From the NCBI GenBank assembly GCA_009760855.2, contig WPIO01000006.1, positions 1,350,001-1,414,000 on the forward strand: a DNA stretch of 64,000 nucleotides, written 5' to 3'. The notes below the pieces were generated by a model. The model was not told the DNA's origin. It searched no databases and saw only the letters and a program-made list of their open reading frames with translations. The position numbers were made by a program, and so were the translations under genes. This document shows positions 18,086-32,485 of this stretch, in pieces. Within the stretch, counting starts at the first letter, position 1, and each line of letters opens with the position of its first letter. The DNA is from Cristatella mucedo (lineage: Eukaryota; Bryozoa; Phylactolaemata; Cristatellidae).

Positions 18086-21000
18086 ACCACCCCATGCTCT
18101 CTCTCTCTCTCCCGTACCCGCTCTCTCAGCGAACAACCTTTCTCGATATAATAAACAGCCAATATTTGTTTCTTAGTACTCGAGGCGCATTCCCATCTGA
18201 CTCTTGTAAGCTTACTTAATGTACTTACTTAATGTATTATATCATATGATAAAACTTATATTAGCTAAAATTAATAAAAAGCTCCGCATGGTTTTTAATT
18301 TGCGGCGAAGAAAACCGGAATCTTAGCCAGTAAAACTATTTGTATGGTGCACTATTTGTGCACTCTAAGCACTGCTTTGGATTATGCGGCATTTGAACCT
18401 GTTCTCTTCCTTTCTTGGCCGAATTCGAATGCAGTTCATTGATTTAAACAATTTATCTACTTCAGGAGCAGGAAAGACTACATTACTTAACATTTTGGCT
18501 GGTCGCACAGACCCAAGTTCCGGGCAAGTTTTACTAAACGGCAAGCCTGTTTCTAAAAGAACGAAGCGGCAGATATCATACGTTCTTCAGGAAGACATAT
18601 TACTCACCCACTTGACTGTTAAAGAAGTACTGACGGTAAGGGTGTGAGAAAAGCCACAAGCTTGTGCTTGGATTCCCGCCTTTCTTTATTGCAATGAATG
18701 ACCACTTTAATGCGAATCGATCAGAAAGATCTGAAAAGAATAAATATAAACTGCACATGAGCGGACGCAATATGCGCACAGACTTAGTAGAGCACTACAT
18801 TAACCAGTAGCTCTTAAATTTGACAGCGTGTCTCGCATGTTTTGTATTTTGAGTCCGTTTCAAAGCAGTATTCAAGACGATTTATGAATTGTATTACTTC
18901 CAATGTACAGAAACGGCGCTTTTAGAACATTAAATCCAACTCTTTAATGATTCAATGAGCACCTTAGATATCGACATCTCAGCAAGCTGTAACTTTCAGC
19001 TGATGAATGCTCTTTTGAGAAATTCAGATTAAAGCCAGACGGCTGTACCACTACTTCTGCTGTGCATAAAAGATCTGTAATCCGGTAGCTTTTTGGTTTC
19101 CCTATTGCCACACAGTTAAATGGATGGGGATGCTGCTGCTTAGTTATTGCTTCACCCGTTTATTTCAGTCTAATTAAGGTGAGGCATAAAGGTTTTTAGA
19201 ATCTTACTGCATTCTATACTCAAGTCAAAAGTCTGTCCGCAAAGGTAATGTCGAATGTTTGGTTCTTTCCAATCGCTCCAATTTCCTTGTTGCTATTTAT
19301 TTTTCATCAGCTTCGGGCACTGCCTCAGTCTTTTATTTGAACCGCGTCAAACTCGTAGGCCGATATTTGAAGTGCCCCAACAGCTATCTAATATTGCAGT
19401 TCACTGCACAACTGAGGCTCCCAGAATCCATGGCGATGGAAATTAAACTAAAGAAAGTGGAGGAAGTCATTGATGCTCTCGACATGAGGAAGTGCGCAAA
19501 CACCGGTAATCCGCTGTCGCAAGCACTGGCGCTATGGCTAGGTTTCCGCGAGCACACAACCGTATTGTAGCCACAACTAGCTTCAGAGTGGAACTCGCTT
19601 AGCTCTTAGGCTCTAGTATCTGTTCTTTCAGAGATTCCTGGCTGCCTGTACGGACGACTAGGCCGCTTTTAGTTGCCGCGCACCTTACGGTTCGAGCGAA
19701 GCCAGAGGCAATTCTAAAAGCTTGTCACTCTCCACATCCGTGGTGCTCGAACTCTGTCGTGCATCAATTTAATAAATTGTAACATTATCGTTTTAGTCAT
19801 AGGTGACTCGAATGTGGCAGGCATATCTGGAGGTGAGAAAAAACGAACCAGCATTGGCTGCGAGCTTTTGACCAATCCTGTCCTCCTAATGCTCGACGTG
19901 AGTACGCTGGTTCCGGTTTTTTCAAGCGTGACTGCAATTCATCTGTCATAATTCTTGCCACCGTCCAAAAGAACTGATTAAAAAAGCCGTCGATAATAAT
20001 TTAATGGGCTATAATAGCATTTGTATAATGAAAACAGTAGCAATAGGGTGATTTCAAGACTGGCATGCAGCTCACGGTAGCAATGGGGGCAACATGGCCA
20101 ATCTTGCTACCCTCTAGCCTCTTAGGGTGGTTACTCCAGCCAGAGGTCAGCCTGCCCTGGCAAGCAATCTCCTAGTCTCAGAATTGAGGCTCGGGCAGCA
20201 TAAAAATTCTCTGCCGCGTACTTACTAGACGCCTGCCTTGTTGTACGTATGGTACCCTGGCTGTTTTTACTGCTCAAACCCACATACAAAACTGTGATAA
20301 TGAGAATGTGATTGATCAACGTGTGAAACATGGCAGCTTCCAATGGGAGGAACTGCAGATAGTAAAGAAATGTAACTTAATTTCAGCTTGTTCAAAAATC
20401 TTGGAAGACCCAGTCACTACGAAGAAACTACCCTGAAATTCCATCTAAATTAATTTTTCAAATTTGAGGAACACTTTTAATCAAGGAATATCAGTTCAAA
20501 ACTTGAAAATGTAGCACCAGCGCCAAGGCTCTCGCTAAACCAATGAAAATTCACAAGTTTGGCACTGGTGAGTACTCAATTTATAAATAATAACGTGTAT
20601 AACTTGTTTAGATAGCACGCCAAGAGAACCAAAGTTCTATTCATAAAGCTTACAATTCACTACAAGAGAAGTAATAATCTGGGAATAAAAAAGTTCTAGG
20701 TCGTGATTGCACTAGCATTCATGAGCACAAAAATATCGCGTCTTGACCAGTACACATTATTATTAAGAAAAAGACTTCCAGTCAATAAATAAAAGGACGC
20801 CCTATTTTCAGCACCAATGAATTATTTTTGAAGAAGTACGCACAGCACCCAAGAATAAAAAAAACTGGGACATTGAAAAGATTGAATTCGTCAAGCGCGT
20901 CTTACACTGTGGTGCCTAACTCACTGCCATAGCTGCTGGTACGGATATCTGTAAAGCAAAGTAACATGAACGAAGAATACTCAAACAATAGGGTTATGAC

Positions 21001-23576
21001 CTTTCGTTCAAATTTATTTGTGAATAGCTGATTTAATGTTAAATGCTCATTCACGTATTACTATTTCTACTGGGATGCATGTATCATCCAGCCTCGAGAG
21101 TTAGTTTTTGCCAGTGGAACAAGCTTAGGGGTGTCAAGAGGGACGTACAGCATCAAGCTAAAATACGTAGCCTTGTTAATAGCCGCAACATTCATAACCC
21201 ATTAGAATGATGGCCAGTTGTAATAAAATCTCAAGTTCTCCCGTTGAAACTGGTTTTAATTTATTGGACCTAGGAGTGATAAAGCACGAGGTCATTTAGG
21301 TGCTGCTTGTGCCTTGCTCCTCAAGCATGCCTGCTTAATTGTTCAATGCAACTTTGCTTGTCATCAGATTGATGCTGGTAACATCTTCAACTCAATTTCA
21401 AGAATTTCTCCATTCCTGGCAAGCATGGTCAATGTTTGAATCACTGGAACTCTGTCCTACTTGTGATAATTGCCTATGGTGGTGGTTCTTACCGGCCACC
21501 ACGCAGCAATCTAGGCTTCATCTCTCCATTATCCGATTTTCTCTTAGTAATTCTCACTCGAAGTCTTCGTTTAAATCATTTTAGGTGTGTGTTTAATGTT
21601 TTAATCTCTGTATTGATAACTCATGGTGTTAAATGTGGGCCAAACATTCTTTCAGTATGATTAAACCTGCATTCGTGCTCAGGTTCAAGCCGTTACACAC
21701 AAAAAAGCTCACCTTCAACAAGATTGTGTGCCATCCTTTTCCTTATGTACTCATATGCTCACCTATTTGTTCCTATCCGATTAAATGTGAATTTAATTCT
21801 CCGTTGAACGTGTTTATATATTGGCATCTAAAACAGCCTTTCAGATTAGCAGCCTCAAATCTATTGGCGTCCGACTGCCCACAGCAGAACTAAGTCCTCA
21901 GATATTCTGTTTGACCCACCATCCGACCTTCCTTCCTTGCAAAGCTACAACACTGCTTGGCGTCCGACTGCCCACAGCAGACCTAAGTCCTCAGATATTC
22001 TGTTTGACCCACCATCCGACCTTCCTTCCTTGCAACGCTACAACACTGCAACGCCCATTGCTGCAAAACGACAATAGCCGCCACCGAGTTACTACACGAG
22101 TTTGTTTGCGCCTCTGGCTTAAAAAGAGCTCAATCAACACCAATACAAAGGCTGCTTCATTTCGGTGGTTGAAAAGTCATGATAACTTGACCTAAGCTTG
22201 AAATACCTTGCCAAAAAGTCCGAACTCCATGTCTTCGCAAAGCATTTGAAGATTTTTTTCACATGTCAATTCAGTTTATCTACTGCTGAGTCAACATTTT
22301 CTTCACAAGTGATTTAATCACAGATCCGTGACCAAATTATTGATTATGATCAACTTGTCAACCATCTCCTGAAGCACTCACAAATGGGTAGATTACACGG
22401 TGATTCCAATGACAACTTAGCCGGCGTTTCCCTGACTTACTCTTAGGAAATATAAATGAACTTGGTAACTCGTCAAAATATTACTTTCGCTGCCCGGTAA
22501 AATCTTTACCTCTTGTACAGTTGGTGTAACGGTAGTCATTAAGGACCTGACACTCAGAAATGACAACCCTTTATGAGTAACTTTTGGTCGGTGTTCCTTC
22601 TGCCGTTATTATCAAAACACTTGGTAAGCCAGCTGCTAAAAGACTCTTACCACTTCATCATATCTGAATAGCAAGTACCATTCACGATTGACCACTAAGA
22701 ATTCCAGACAAAATACTCTGCGTTAGTTTTACACTGACCTTCTGAACAAAGTTGATCAGGATACGATTTGTGGGCTAGTTATTATAGATCAGGAATCTCT
22801 AAATATTATTACCGGGACTTACTAAATAATAATCTGAATTATTACTTGAATAACACAATAGCTTAAGTTAATTGCACACAGGTTGTCGTATTCCAAAAAC
22901 TTTCATGATATTATTGTAGCCCAGTATTTTACGACGCCTAAAGCTGATTAGGCTCACTGGCCCGGATTTCTAAAATCTGCAAGCTTTCTTACGTTTTTCT
23001 GTAAATATTTCCAAAGTTGGCCAAAAAACGATCGCTCGAACATTTTTTGTATTGACTCGTCGCTTATTGAAACATCTGCTTGCATCATATCAAATGCTTC
23101 ATATTTCGCAAGACTACCTGCTTCAGCCACTATGCTGATCAACTTGATTATACAAGAGTTGTGTTTTAGGAACCAACTACAGGCCTTGACTCGAGCACGG
23201 CCTACACGCTCATAAAAATTCTAAAGAAGCACATGAAAGATACGGGAAAAATGGTGGTCGCTTCCATTCATCAGCCGAGCAGCCAGACGTTCTTCTTGTT
23301 CGACAGGGTACTCTTACTGTCCGACGGCAAGGTATGCCCTGGTCTGATTACGTTCGACGGAGTGCTGCTGTTCTTTGCATTTCATGGGCATTTTATCTGC
23401 CAGGTCTTAATGAAAATCAACGCCACTCTGCCTGTTTCTAAATTTACGAATTGTTTATGAATTCAATTGGATATGAATGTTTATGTTTATAAATTGTAAA
23501 ATTTGCGATCAAATTGATTTACAAGCCTCGCGATGGCTAAATGAGGACGCACCTTTGTGCAGATATTAGATAAAAA

Positions 23577-23648
<72 letters not shown>

Positions 23649-26600
23649 TATACCTAATAATATGTATATATATATATATATATATTATTTCTACTCGGCT
23701 TTTACGAAAACTTGGCAGTACTGACGGTTCATTCGTAATGACTCATCAGTTCCTTCTATTTAAACATATTAAACTGAAAATGCACATATATTCTAGAAAA
23801 TAATGCTTTTTTGAGATGTATATCACGGAACGGTTTATTTACCTTGATCTGAGGCCATGGCGAAGGGCTCCTCTTATCAGATTGGGTCGCGGCTTCAAGT
23901 CCTGAAGCTGGGAATCTTCTGTGGCCCAGTGCAAGCTGGATCGTAGCCGCTAAGGCCGCTTTAGCCGCTCCTTATGAAAGCGGCTGCATGATCAGCTAAC
24001 CTTTACTTTACGTTAGTTGTAGTTCACGTACCAGAATTTGTTCCTAGCTTTATTTTTCTTTTATATTACCGCTACCATTCTAAAATCTGAAAGCTGAATG
24101 CTGCCTGTATAATAATATTTTGATTAACTTTTGAACTCATGAGAGTTTCTTGGTTTTAATGTCAAGCTGTTCCTGCGACCGCTTGCGATGATAACATTGC
24201 GTCCTACCACTAGACGGGCAAACTCCAAGTACTTGTCGAATATAAACACAATAATTGACAGCATGCATATTTTTACTTGCCGGTATTGCCCGTATATAAA
24301 ACTCTTTACTTCACCCTTTCCTATGTATATAGTTTTACACATGGAAGGCCTACTCGGTGAACCCTTCATGTAATTTTCGTTGCTGCATAGGCGTTTCGCA
24401 AGAATATTTTATTCTAATGGAATTTTTTCAACATGGGAATGTTTATTGTTGCATTGTTTTCTTAGGTTTCTTTTGTGCCATTGCTTTTTTGCTTATGTGA
24501 AAAAAGGTAAAATAATGTTAGCTGTGTCACGTTCATCGACGCGAACGCAAACAGGTAGCCCTAGAAATGTTTAGAAAATTTCATCAAAATATTGCCGAAA
24601 AAAACGGGCATCTGCATTGGATCCTTCTGTAACAATAAAGTGCTATGTGGTCCCTCAAAGCATACTGCAGCATGAGACCTAGTGAGAAATGCGTCTGGTC
24701 ATAGTCCAGACGACATGCACCAGTGGCAATCACTTCGAACAGCAGACTGTCGAGTAGGTAAAATACGATCACGATTATGCTGGCCTAATGAGCTGTCAGC
24801 CGGCCTATTTTTATAGGTCGCATACTTTGGCTCGTCCTCCGACATTCTGACTTATTTTTCGAGCCTCGGAATTCGCAACAGGCCCAACTTTAATCCGGCC
24901 GATTTCATGTGTGAGTATGCTATGCGATTCCCCTTGCGTCAGCAGCTTGTAGACTCGTTGAGGAATAAATCCCCTCATGTCAGTTTCAAGCGTGTTCAGA
25001 CGCTGCCAATTCATATTTTCATGTGAAGTGGAGACCGTCAAAAAGGAATCGACGAAAGCGATAGTCATGGAGGCAGCCAGGAACGCCGCTGAGTGAGTAT
25101 GGCCGCCCCCTGCAGCAGCAGCACGTGTCTCGCGTCCTGCTCCTGCACTGCTGATGGCGACTACTCTGAGCCAGTTGAATGAAACGCCAGTCTAGGGTGT
25201 TCATGCATACACAATGTTTTATGTAAATTTTAATAAGAAGTTTTATGTAAATTTGATCATGACACTGAGTAAGACTATTTAAAATCCTGAGCCCAGCATA
25301 GCAACCACTAGCTTGTCAATGCCACCTTACTGACTGTGCTGTACGTCGCATCGTTGACGAAGAGTGGCAGCAAGACTCACAGCAGCGTAACTTTTGTCAT
25401 TGCTGTAAATGAGTATTTAATGACAATGACTCTTGAGGAAGTCTCCTTAGCATTTGCGTGAGCACACTCTTTTGACTTTCACCAGAGTCAAGGAAATTGG
25501 CACAACTTCGTGAAAGGACACGATGATGACTACCGGCTAATTGATTTATCATCATACAATCAATTGAATAATTCAGACAAAAAAATACTGCTAGCATTAT
25601 ATTTTAGTTTGTTTTACTTTAGAGCACATTCCTTTCTCTAAGGTGAAACCTTGAACTTATTATTGTACAAGGGATGGGCGTGGTTTCGTTAGTTGCGTTT
25701 TATGTTTAATTACATTGTAAGTTGTGGGGCTAAGAGAGTGCTTGCATATTCATCGTGCCAGTGGCTTCTATGGCTGCCATGTTGTGCTCTCAAAGCATTT
25801 TCTTTTCCATTCTCATTATTTTCTCAATCGCTCCTATTTTCCGCTCAAATCCTAGCTACATGTTGGCAGATTTACTTATTTTATTCTTTTTAGGCATTAG
25901 CACTGAGATAATTTGTTGTTGCTGTTTCTTTATGTCAGGTTGTTAAGTATTTCTTTGAAATGCATCAGTGCTTTACAGCAAAGATCGACCTTGTTTTCAC
26001 AAACTTGATTTTTTCTAACATGAGAAATGATAACTTTAGAATGTATCCTACTCCAGAGTATCGTAAATATGTTTATGGCTTTCATAAGTCTTATTTTTTA
26101 TAGAACATATTACATACTTTTTATAAAGTAAATTTGCATGGGCTTTCACTCTTTAAAATCTAATTGCTTGCAAATTTAATAACTTATGAGCCTCAGTTCA
26201 ATAGTTTTGGTCTAAGGCCAAAATTTATACATATCTGTACATTGTTGATCCGACATCGAAGAGCTGAAAGCAACTGGCAAAAGCGCTGTCTAAATATTTG
26301 GAAAATTCATCCAGACAAGAGAAAAAGGTATGCCTTGCTATCAAGTGTTGCACTCGGTACGGCATGCTAATTTTGCCGCATGCCCGTACAGTGTTGGTAC
26401 TTGAGCTGGGCACCTAGTTTCACCTTTTATAAAAACCCAACAAAGCTCTGGTTGGTAGGAAGATACAAGGCTGCTCATATTTATATGTTTGAAAGTCGCT
26501 AGACATGATTGAAATAATTTATTTGTGGGTGAGCTAATTGCATGTCTTCACCAATATTTCCTCCTTTATTTGAGGCAGCACGGAACCAATTTATACTATA

Positions 26601-29600
26601 GCAACTTTTTTAGTACAGTGGCTATTTCCAAGGGCGGAAATTCTAAAATAGCTTGAACCTGCAATCAGCTTCCTTTGCCGCTCTCACGAGTCCACGAGTA
26701 TCGATTTCCCATCTATACTGCATCGCCATGCATCCACTCCTACGAAGACAGCCCAGCATTCTCTAGAAGAGAGCCTCAATTAGAAAAGTGAGGAAGACAT
26801 TTTGGATTTTGTATGACGATGATCCTAGTGGCTGAGTTTAGATGGGAAGCTCATGCTACTTCACCCAAGAACTATCACAGCGACTGCGGCTTTCTGGGCC
26901 TCGGGAAAACCGCAACGTAAAAACGCACGTTGAGCTCTTTGCAGCTTGTGTGAAGAAATCAAGTACAGTAGGCTACACGAAGTGCTTTAGAGTCTACGTC
27001 CTTGATATTCACATTGAAAATATAGAAGTGAACACGGAATTACACAGCGGAGCATCAAGTTGGTCTGAAAAGGGGTCACCGAAAGGATTACCTCAAAATT
27101 TAACACAGGCAGCCAACAAGGACAGTCACTCACCTAACAAGGACAGTTTAATGTTATTACAATTTTATTATCAATCGAGTGCTGAATCTGAATAGTGATT
27201 AACGATAAAATCGTAAATCTCGAAAAAACACTTAAAAACACCCGGTGCGGTGATTTATTCTGTACCTTGCGAATAAATATTGAAAATTTTGAATTTATTT
27301 ATTTGTCTTACTAAATGTGGAAAACAGTAAGTGAATTTCATTTATCTTTGGATATAAGTCTCTTTTCTCTTTCAAATTAATCATTTACCTGGTCACAAAG
27401 CAATGTTTGTCCAAAATAAACGCCATTTCTTTTCTTTTGTGGCAAGTGCAACTAGATAATAAAATGTGCTCACCAGAAACAGAATTGCTTTACATACGTC
27501 TATAAGCTGCAGAGCTGATTATTATAACTGTTAGGGATCCAGCTAATGCACGGCAAACCGTGAGCATATAGATAACACGAATCTACGCGAAGTGAACCCA
27601 TCCCTGGAGTGATAACTAATCCGTAATGCTCGTCGTAGGATCTGCGTAGTTGCAAAATAGTACCACGAGGCAAAGGTTTTATCAATGAATACTAACATTG
27701 TTCCTTGATCTGCATAATGTGCAAGTAAATGCTCACTTATAAAGAAAACGTACATCGCACCGAATAACTACCTTCACGTATTTCAATGCGTCGTTACTCT
27801 CTGCTGAACGTATGCTGCAGCCGAGTGGTCACGTAAGAAGATTATAGAGTCTCAACGAGCTTCATCGATTCTGTTTAATAAAAGTATCGGCTAAATTAAA
27901 CGCCAATCTAGACCACATATACGTTACTGCTGTCTTTAAAGGGACGAACAAGGGGTTGAGTTAACGATATCTGTCTCAAGAACCAAAGTCGCGAGCCTGG
28001 GAAGTAGGTTACTAGCGAGCAGTCCCGCATTTTGAAAAGAAATGCGGCTGTAAGTTATGCCTTCCTCCTAGCTTTCAGCAGCCTTTCTCAGCTGGTCAAG
28101 GCTGCTAAACTTGTGAAATATATTTTAGGAAACTAATTCAAGCCTTTCTTATTAGACCTTTCAATCCGGTTTTTTTTGCAGGAGCTCAAGGAAACCCAAT
28201 CCTTACAAAAGACTATCAAACGCACCCACCATCATGGATGCTGGGAATGCGTCAGTAGGTAACATGGCTCTGGCAGTGGCGCCCGCAGCAGCAAGCCCTC
28301 GGTTAGGCTACACACCAGCGACAGCAGCAATCTGAGTTGGTCTGGTAATGTGTCACATGCGCCAGGCTAAAATAAAATATACGTAAGCCATGCTGAGCCT
28401 TTAGACCCACATTTGTATGAATATTCTGGAAGACCCATATGCCTTTCGGTGCATTAAGCAGAGACTTCTCATGACGGTGGTACAGGAATAGCCATTCCAT
28501 TAACATTCCATTATTCCTTTAGTGCCTCCAAGTATGTTGTTTCAGGCATAAAGACATTTGCTAAGCTTTTATTCCTTGCACTGCTGCTAAAAGTCATCTT
28601 GAGCTTGTGGATCTAAAACGAGTGGATCGTGGATCGCAAATGAGTTACAAACATTTCATTTTGCTCTGACCTTTCGAATATTTCCACCTGCGAAATTTGG
28701 CCTGGCGGTGCTAAAATAGCATGTGCTGGATGGTTCGTTTGATCAATCACTTAATGTGAACCGTTTTTCTAGCAAATCATTACTGCCTTTACAGAGAGTA
28801 GACTTGACCCACCAACTCGCAATTCAATTGGTGAAGATACCTACGTCTCAGAAAATGAAGCGAAGTGGCCAACTGGCTTCCTCACTCAAACTATGGTGCT
28901 GACGAGAAGAAATTTTAAGGAGGCTGTACCCAAGATACTGTCACGGCCGACCGCAGCTCTGATGATTTTCGTGTCCTTCTTCTACGGAACGCTGTCATTT
29001 CAGCTCGCATCCACAGAGGAAGCTCTATCTGATCGCCTAGGCTCCGTAAGTTACATGAACACAAATTTAGTCGGGCTCACGCCTGGTAAGCGCATTCGTG
29101 TTACTCCCGTTCATGCATGCAGCTTTTGAATCTGTGTTTGGTTTGCAGTTATACTTCTTGAATGTAAACTGGGCTTTTCGATGTGCCTTTGAGACGATGC
29201 TATCACGTAAGTACTTCAGCTCGTCAATAACCGACGACAGCATTTTGCTAAATGGCATGGAGAACAATAGTGTGGACCACAAATGAGTACGAGGTGTGTG
29301 TTCGGCACCACAAAATAGCACCTCTTAATGCTACGTATGTATGCTGGCACAGAAAACAGTAACACTGCAATGTCCTCATATAATCGCTTAAAAGTGAATT
29401 CCTTTCGTGTATTCAGTTTTAAATAGGCTCATTGGGCTCTATTAACAGGCTAAAAGCTTTAATTAAGATATTTCTGACCACTAAGAAACAAGGTGAAGCC
29501 GAGTGAAGTATGGCCTTGTAAGACATTTTGCCTCAAGCGGCAATCCTCAATCAATCTCCGGGTATCCGGACCGTAACTCTATTGATGGAACCATTCGATC

Positions 29601-32435
29601 GTGCTTCCTTTGAAGCAATTTTAAATCCCCTAGAAAGAGATTGCGTTCTCTGAATGCGCTTTATCAATTGTGTTATTATAATTAGTAGTAGCCATCGTTA
29701 CTGCATTATCTTTCACCAATAGTTTAATGTCACCTCTAAGTTTAATGACTCCTCTCTCAGTACTGAGCTTTACGTGCCCTCGCAGCACCCAAGTGTCCCT
29801 TGCTAATTTTTTTTAATTACTTATAATTGAGAAGCTGTTACCATTACGTCTGCGGTCGGAAGTACGAGACCAAATCCACTGCTCGACTTTCAGGCATGTG
29901 AGAGGTGATTCACCCCCCTGACCCGACCGCTGCAGCAATAATTCGACATCGTATTGCTAGAAAGCATCTAGGCCACTTCAGCTGACAATGAATTTGGCTG
30001 CAAGGCTAGTCTTCAAGTCCCAGCGGTTTGAGCAGGCGTCCCATTTGCTAAAATAGCTAGGATGGATGCCGGTTGATCAACGGATACAGAGAAAAGAATG
30101 TTCTTACTCTGACCCATAAGGCTCGCGCCACGGATTGGCTTCTCCATGCCTAGCTGAACTGCTACACCTGTTTCAGTCTCTTCGTGCCTTCGGGTCCCGT
30201 ATCAACAGTAAATTAGCCGTTCCATTCCTCCGCATATAGACCGTTGAAGAAGCTTTAGCTCTGCAGGTCCTAGACTGTGGAACTCGCTTCCACAATTCTT
30301 ACGCAACGTCAACTACTCTTCTGCTGTCGACTGTGGCTCATCCTTTCTACCGGTCCTGAGCTGCCACATCCTTGCCACCCACTACCTCAACTGACTCTGC
30401 TATGCTTCCCACTTTCTCTTTGTTGCGCGAGTCAAAGTCTGTTGGCTACCGAATGCGTACCGAAAGCCGCTTATGCTGTGAGTGCGCTATACAAAACTCT
30501 TCTGCGTAACACCCACATAGTCTTTATGACTTTGTGGAGTTACAGACAGAGATGCATTACATTAAATTCCCACATGAATGCGTTAGCCAGCGGATAGGTC
30601 ACACCTGCCCAATCAAGTAAGGTAGATCAGAGAGAATTGTTTTGGAAGTGGTTCCCTTACAGCAGGCGCAAACGTCGCTGACGTTGCAGCTTTACTAAAA
30701 GCTCGGCGTGACTTGGATGCTTGATTTGGACACGCGAGTTGTCCAAGATAAGTGTTCCATATAGAGAAAGGCTTGTATGTAGGTTTATTGCGTGAGATGA
30801 AGTCTGTTGGCTACCGAATGCGTACCGAAAGCTGCTTAGGCTGTGAGTGGGCTCTACAAAACTCCTGAGTAACACCCAAATAGTCTTTATGGCTTTGTGG
30901 AGTTACAGACGCAGATTCATTGCATGATTACATTACATTGCTACGTAAATTCACGGTTGTAGCTGAAATAGTTAATTTGAAAGCACAGAGCAACCAATGG
31001 CCGTCATGCCATGAGACTGGGAACAGAGAATCAAAGCAGGGTAGACATGCTTACTTACGCCTATGGGCCAGCATCTTTTTACATCACTGGCGAAATTTCC
31101 AGCCTTCGCTCAGCCACCGAAGCGATTAACCTGTGACCAGCCCATCCCAGCCATAGGCGTTTTCACAGAACAGTCTTGGCAAGGTCAGGTTACAGTCAGA
31201 CTAAACCAAAAAGTTGCCAGCACATGCGGTACATTTGCCGACTAGTGTCGGTGCAGTCAGTGGCTACTACGGGGGTTCTCCTTGCACAACCTGTGACTAA
31301 AATGGTGGCATCACCGTCGGCGGCGAAGCGGTCAGCCGTCGCCTGATTGCCTTCGAAAGAAATTTGACAACTTGAAAGCAGCTTGACTTGCATTTGGAAC
31401 TTGCTTTTGAATGCGTCTCCGCCTGACTACGAACGATTCGGTGGTCACTTTTTTTAGAAGTTGCCACTCGTTGTACATCTCAGCGACACGGAGAGCAGAA
31501 GAGCTTTTTTGCTTTTCGGCTATGCTTAAATATCTTGAGAATGGTTCTAAATTCGTTCGACAGTGTCGGCAGATAAAGTTATTCTAAACAAGGAGAGAGC
31601 ATCGGGATACTACAGACTGTCAGCCTTTTTCGTAGCGAAAATGGCGAGCGAATTTCCTCTAATGCTGTTGCTGCCAACACTGTCTGTGGTCATCACCTAC
31701 TGGATGTGTGGACTCAGTGGCTACCTGGCGTTCATCCAATGCTGGGCATTTACACTATTGTCCTGCTTCGCCGCACAGGTAATCAGGTTGCCGACTGTAC
31801 ATAGCATCATCTTCCTCTGTAAAGTGTAATGAAATGGCACACACGCGACGGCTCACATACACCTTAGCTCGGGCTTTAACGGACGTGTATTCAGTAGAGA
31901 CTCGCGGCAAAATAGCACACAGCTTCCTCCACCTCCCCCATTTCCCATCGTAACTCTCCCTTTCCAGCCGCCTCACCCAGGCCTTCCTACCATGGGCTGG
32001 CTAGGCAATGACAGGGGCGAGCTCGGCTTTTCAAGGTTATCAGGAGAATGGCTCGACCCACGGGTTAAGTTTTATATATTTTTTTCGCTTTCGCGTTCAC
32101 TTCGTTTTTTGTTCTCTTTTCATCGCAATTTTGGTTTAATTTTGGTCACCTTACAATACAATGTTTTTATGAATGAATTTGTAATGAATCAGTTTTGATG
32201 AATTGATTTTTTGATAATTTAATTTTGACGAAATAGTTTGATGAAGTAATTTTGATGATCTTGTTTCTCCCCTTACATATACTTATTTAATCATTGTGGA
32301 GCAGTGCACGAATGTGCGTTACAACCGTTGTAAGACTACTCATGATGAGCGAGCTGCATAGTTTGCAATGATCAGTAAAGGCCAGCTGAAAATATTGTTA
32401 CCGAAAATTAGCCGGGCACCCATGACTATTTCCTG

Positions 32436-32485
<50 letters not shown>

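Larger units (their letters stand above)
23332..24816 (+). other. Gene B intron 6, with (AT)n and a SINE-like fragment
   Basis: It contains imperfect (AT)n at about 23579-23686 and a tRNA-like fragment at 23848-23912. The rest is AT-rich and unrecognised. Confidence 0.8.
29207..31563 (+). other. Gene B intron 11, with LINE fragments
   Basis: A 2.4 kb intron that holds a worn LINE A 3' end (about 29621-29682) and two LINE B fragments in the + orientation. The section 30950-31560 shows nothing recognised. Confidence 0.8.

Noticed and set aside
21821-22195. 124-codon frame as a small gene
   Set aside because: Its length is due to the 93-base tandem duplication, and it lies inside a gene B intron.
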